NCBI RefSeq assembly: GCF_023223645.1
Contig: NZ_JALKBY010000011.1
Span: 52,341-116,340, forward strand
DNA length: 64,000 nt
Direction: 5' to 3'
Origin: Natroniella sulfidigena
GTDB taxonomy: Bacteria > Bacillota > Halanaerobiia > Halobacteroidales > Halobacteroidaceae
In this document: piece after piece, positions 61,451 to 64,000 of the stretch
How the letters are laid out: every line of letters begins with the position of its first letter
How positions within the stretch are numbered: the first letter of the stretch is position 1
Program-made: the position numbers and the translations under genes
The notes under the pieces: model-generated
The model's input: the letters and a program-made list of their open reading frames with translations, nothing else
What the model was told of the DNA's origin: nothing
Databases searched by the model: none

Positions 61451-62494
61451 ATGATTAAATTTTTAACATCACTGTTTTCTAAAGATCTAGCAATAGACTT
61501 AGGAACATCTAATACATTAGTTTATATTGAAGGAGAAGAAATTGTGATTCGTGAATCTTCAGTAGTAGCTATTAAAAATAAAGTAGATGCGGAAGAAGAG
61601 GTAGTGGCTGTAGGAAATGAAGCTAAGAGAATGACTGGTAAAGCTCCATGGGAGCTAGTCATAGTGAGGCCGTTAAAAGATGGAGTTATTGCAGATTTTG
61701 AAGTTACAGAAAAGATGTTAAATTATTTTATTACTAAAGTCCATAACAGAAAGAATTTAGTTAACCCTAAGATTGTTGTTTGTATACCATCCGGTGTAAC
61801 TGAAATAGAAAAAAAGACAGTTGTTGATACTTCTTTAAAAGCGGGGGCTAAAGAGGCATATCTAATTGAAGAACCAATGGCTGCTGCAATTGGTGCTGGT
61901 TTGCCAATTAATAAACCAATTGGAAATATGATTGTTGATATAGGTGGAGGAACAACAGAGATAGCAGTTATATCGTTGGGAGGTATTGTAACTAAAAAAT
62001 CTATTAAGATTGCTGGTGATGAGATGGATCAAGCAATTGTTGATTATTTAAGAGATGATTATAATTTAATGATTGGTAATAAAACAGCTGAAAGAATAAA
62101 GATTGAAATTGGTTCAGCTTATTTTGGAAGCGGTTCTGCTGTAACTAGAGATAATAAAATTGAAGTAAGAGGACGTAATTTGCTAGATGGTTTACCTAAG
62201 AGGATAGAGGTTAGTGCATTAGAGATTCAGCTTGCTTTAGAAAATTCTGTGAATAGTATTATTAGAGCAATTAAGGAAACTTTAGAAGAAACTCCGGCCG
62301 AATTATCAACAGATATTATAGATAGAGGAATAACTATGGCAGGAGGGGGTTCATTATTATCAGGGTTAGATCAATTAATTGCTAACAAGACAGGAGTTTC
62401 AGTCTATTTAGCTGATAATCCTCTAGATTGTATTGTTTTAGGGACTGGGAAGGTACTTCAAGAGTTAAAGAAATTGAGAAAAATACTGGTTTGA
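61451..62494 (+). CDS. mreB: MreB/Mbl-family actin-like rod-shape protein
   Basis: A 347-residue bacterial actin. Phosphate-1 motif DLAIDLGTSNTLVY (about residues 12-25), phosphate-2 NMIVDIGGGTTEIAVI near 160, and the adenosine motif ITMAGGGSLLSGLDQLI near 295 are all present. The N-terminal MIKFLTSLFSKD may be an amphipathic membrane anchor. It organises lateral wall synthesis. mreC and mreD do not follow, so this is a stand-alone paralogue (Mbl/MreBH-like) rather than the main mreBCD copy. It neighbours wall-related LysM and amidase genes. GGGGC lies before the ATG. Confidence 0.92.
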   Translation: MIKFLTSLFSKDLAIDLGTSNTLVYIEGEEIVIRESSVVAIKNKVDAEEEVVAVGNEAKRMTGKAPWELVIVRPLKDGVIADFEVTEKMLNYFITKVHNRKNLVNPKIVVCIPSGVTEIEKKTVVDTSLKAGAKEAYLIEEPMAAAIGAGLPINKPIGNMIVDIGGGTTEIAVISLGGIVTKKSIKIAGDEMDQAIVDYLRDDYNLMIGNKTAERIKIEIGSAYFGSGSAVTRDNKIEVRGRNLLDGLPKRIEVSALEIQLALENSVNSIIRAIKETLEETPAELSTDIIDRGITMAGGGSLLSGLDQLIANKTGVSVYLADNPLDCIVLGTGKVLQELKKLRKILV

Positions 62495-62604
62495 ATTATA
62501 GAGTATTATCTAATTTCAAAATAAAAACCATTTCCTCACCCTTAAACTTAAAGTTAAATAGGAATAGTTTTTTACCCCTACACATATAATCGTATGAGTA
62601 TGTT

Positions 62605-63741
62605 TTGGAGGGGAATGTAGCTATTATAATAAAGTTAAAAAGATGTTTAATAATATTATTGGTGTTGAGTTTTTTAATAGGCTCTGGATTAGGGGTTTAT
62701 TTGTGGAGAGGAACTAGGGGAAATTCTATTACAGTGATGGATGAAAGTTCTAATGATATGTTAGCTTTAAAAGTACAAAAAATGTTTGAAGGTCGTAGTA
62801 ATGCTTTATTAACAGAAGATAGATCATTGTTAAAAAGTTTGTATGATGAAGAAATTAGGTATAGTGTATGGGCTTATGAACATGAACTCAAGAAAATGAG
62901 GTACCTAAATAAATGGTCAGATAAACAAGGGGTTAATTTTATAGAGATTAATCCTGAAGTTGTTGTCAGACGTGCTGATAAGAAAGAAGATGGGTATGCA
63001 TTAAATTTGTTGGTTTCTACAGAATATAAATATGTCTATCAAGATTCATCAACTTCTAATTCTTTCAGAATTGGTACATATCATTCACTTGATCTGATGC
63101 CTCGAGAAGATAGATGGGTTATTACAAGGGAGTGGTATAAAGACCCCTTTGCGGATTCCTTAGAATTAGATCAAGTTAAGAATCAAGAGATCAAAGATAT
63201 GATTCTTTCTGGAGAGGAAAAAGATTTATCAGATCTTAATCAAAGAAGAGTCGAGGCAGTAGAATATGTAGATCGTTATTCAGGTGCTGCTAGTTTACCT
63301 GAGTATGGATTTCAGTATAATCCTGAATATAGAAATTATAATCCTTTAGGTGGAGATTGTGCTAATTTTGCTTCTCAGATGTTACATGAAGGGGGAGGCA
63401 TTCCGGAGGATGCTACTTGGCGTTATGAACGAGGATCAGGCAGTAGAGCGTGGGTCAATGCCCATGCGTTTAATCAACATATGATCTATAGTGGAAGAGC
63501 GACTAGAATTGCTCGGGGTAGTTATGAGCAGGTTCTAAATGCTTCTTATAAGTTATTACCAGGGGATTATGTAGCTTATGAAAAGGGAGGAACGGTTGAT
63601 CATATTTCTGTTGTAACGGGGATGGATTCGAAAGGATATGCTTTAGTAAATTCTCACAATGTAGATCGACATAGAGTTCCTTGGGATCTAGGCTGGAGTG
63701 ATCAAGATATAAAGTTTTGGTTGGTTCGTGTGCATTATTAA
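62605..63741 (+). CDS. Exported protein with C-terminal amidase_6 domain
   Basis: About 370 residues. An N-terminal membrane/signal segment (KLKRCLIILLVLSFLIGSGLG) precedes a linker domain and a C-terminal putative amidase domain (amidase_6, about 210-375). This contains AVEYVDRYSG, the Cys in PLGGDCANFASQMLHEGGG, the His in GTVDHISVV and the final NSHNVDR, forming a papain-like Cys/His set. It could cut peptidoglycan peptides or amide bonds. The start is uncertain: TTG 62605 lies within GGAGGGG's own region, and an ATT/ATA start near 62623 would fit that ribosome site better. Confidence 0.8.
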   Translation: MEGNVAIIIKLKRCLIILLVLSFLIGSGLGVYLWRGTRGNSITVMDESSNDMLALKVQKMFEGRSNALLTEDRSLLKSLYDEEIRYSVWAYEHELKKMRYLNKWSDKQGVNFIEINPEVVVRRADKKEDGYALNLLVSTEYKYVYQDSSTSNSFRIGTYHSLDLMPREDRWVITREWYKDPFADSLELDQVKNQEIKDMILSGEEKDLSDLNQRRVEAVEYVDRYSGAASLPEYGFQYNPEYRNYNPLGGDCANFASQMLHEGGGIPEDATWRYERGSGSRAWVNAHAFNQHMIYSGRATRIARGSYEQVLNASYKLLPGDYVAYEKGGTVDHISVVTGMDSKGYALVNSHNVDRHRVPWDLGWSDQDIKFWLVRVHY

Positions 63742-63772
63742 TTATAAAAAATTAGAAATGAAGATTATTTTT

Positions 63773-63797
63773 CAACTGCCACTAGGCAGTTTTTTTG
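63773..63797 (+). terminator. Terminator after the amidase_6 gene
   Basis: AACTGCC ACTA GGCAGTT hairpin followed by TTTTT. Confidence 0.9.
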
Positions 63798-63799
63798 TT

Positions 63800-63862
63800 G
63801 TTTAGGAAATTATGTTTTTTAGAGGTTGGGGCAACTTTTTACTTTAGAATCTGGTTAATTAT
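63800..63862. repeat. Composite intergenic repeat, copy f (left part only)
   Basis: TTTAGGAAATTATG and TTTTTTAGAGGTTGGGGCAAC followed by degraded sequence ending TGGTTAAT. It again begins immediately behind a terminator. Confidence 0.6.
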
Positions 63863-63989
63863 ATCAAAATATTAACATTCATACCATATATTATAATGTT
63901 TCTAAGCCCATGAAGCATATTTAAAAACAGTTTTTAGAATAAATGTCGTTTTCTTCCTTCAAACTATAACTAGAAGGAGGAAGATATTC

Positions 63990-64000
63990 ATGAGCAAGAA
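63990..64000 (+). CDS. Start of a further gene (cut by window edge)
   Basis: ATG at 63990 preceded by an AGAAGGAGGAAG ribosome site. Only Met-Ser-Lys is visible, so nothing can be said about the product. Confidence 0.5.

Overview
The window is low-GC (about one third G+C, judged by eye), gene-dense Firmicutes-type chromosome with strong GGAGG ribosome binding sites and frequent GTG/TTG starts. It carries endospore genes (sigG, spoIIR, ylmC/ymxH and yqhV homologues, phosphosulfolactate genes), strictly anaerobic enzymes (class III ribonucleotide reductase, lysine 2,3-aminomutase) and the N-epsilon-acetyl-beta-lysine osmolyte pair kamA/ablB. Together these suggest a halophilic, sporulating, fermentative anaerobe of the Halanaerobiales, most likely Halobacteroidaceae. 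The genus cannot be fixed from the sequence. No rRNA, tRNA, CRISPR array, insertion sequence or prophage was seen.

Layout. 1-8.8 kb: late cobalamin biosynthesis (cobQ end, cbiB, cbiA, cobO, cobS, pduX-like threonine kinase, threonine-phosphate decarboxylase, cobC-like phosphatase), interrupted by an ACR3/BASS-type transporter. 9.3-11.4 kb: sporulation genes sigG, spoIIR and ylmC-like. 11.7-14.3 kb: nrdR-nrdD behind tandem NrdR-box candidates. 15-17.3 kb: argF behind an ARG box, then CbiM/NikM and a NikL-like partner. 17.3-22 kb: a palindrome-rich repeat element, an M23/LysM endopeptidase, a chemoreceptor and a coiled-coil protein. 22-25.3 kb: znuA-znuC-znuB-zur behind a Zur-type operator. 25.3-27.6 kb: kamA-ablB behind a leader terminator. 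27.7-30 kb: an agr-like peptide quorum-sensing locus. 30-33.3 kb: argG-GNAT-argH behind a second ARG box. 33.5-37.3 kb: small unknowns, a LysM protein and a DUF362 ferredoxin protein. 37.4-39.8 kb: rimO-pgsA-pgpA. 39.8-44 kb: ppk1 and a short FtsH with a small membrane partner. 44.2-46.1 kb: yqhV-like, comA, comB. 46.3-50 kb: DUF441, a small membrane protein, and on the minus strand fixC-fixX-MFS. 50-53.6 kb: a Lon-family protease with a degenerate Walker A, and a split ThrE-type exporter. 53.8-60 kb: signalling genes (two HD-GYP proteins, a chemoreceptor with an insert in its HAMP domain, codY). 60-64 kb: a Glu-rich membrane protein, a poly-arginine LysM protein, an MreB paralogue, an amidase_6 protein and the first codons of another gene.

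The strongest unexplained signal is at DNA level. The octamer GGGCCAAC (or its complement GTTGGCCC) was found by eye 31 times, in both orientations and all three reading frames, where base composition predicts fewer than one. It behaves like an uptake-sequence, Chi-like or HIP1-like genomic signal. Next in interest are the agr locus, whose precursor has serine at the ring position and whose sensor appears split; the poly-Arg LysM protein; and three families of dispersed intergenic repeats, one of them modular and usually sitting just after terminators. All counts, consensus matches and start choices were made by eye and no database was searched.
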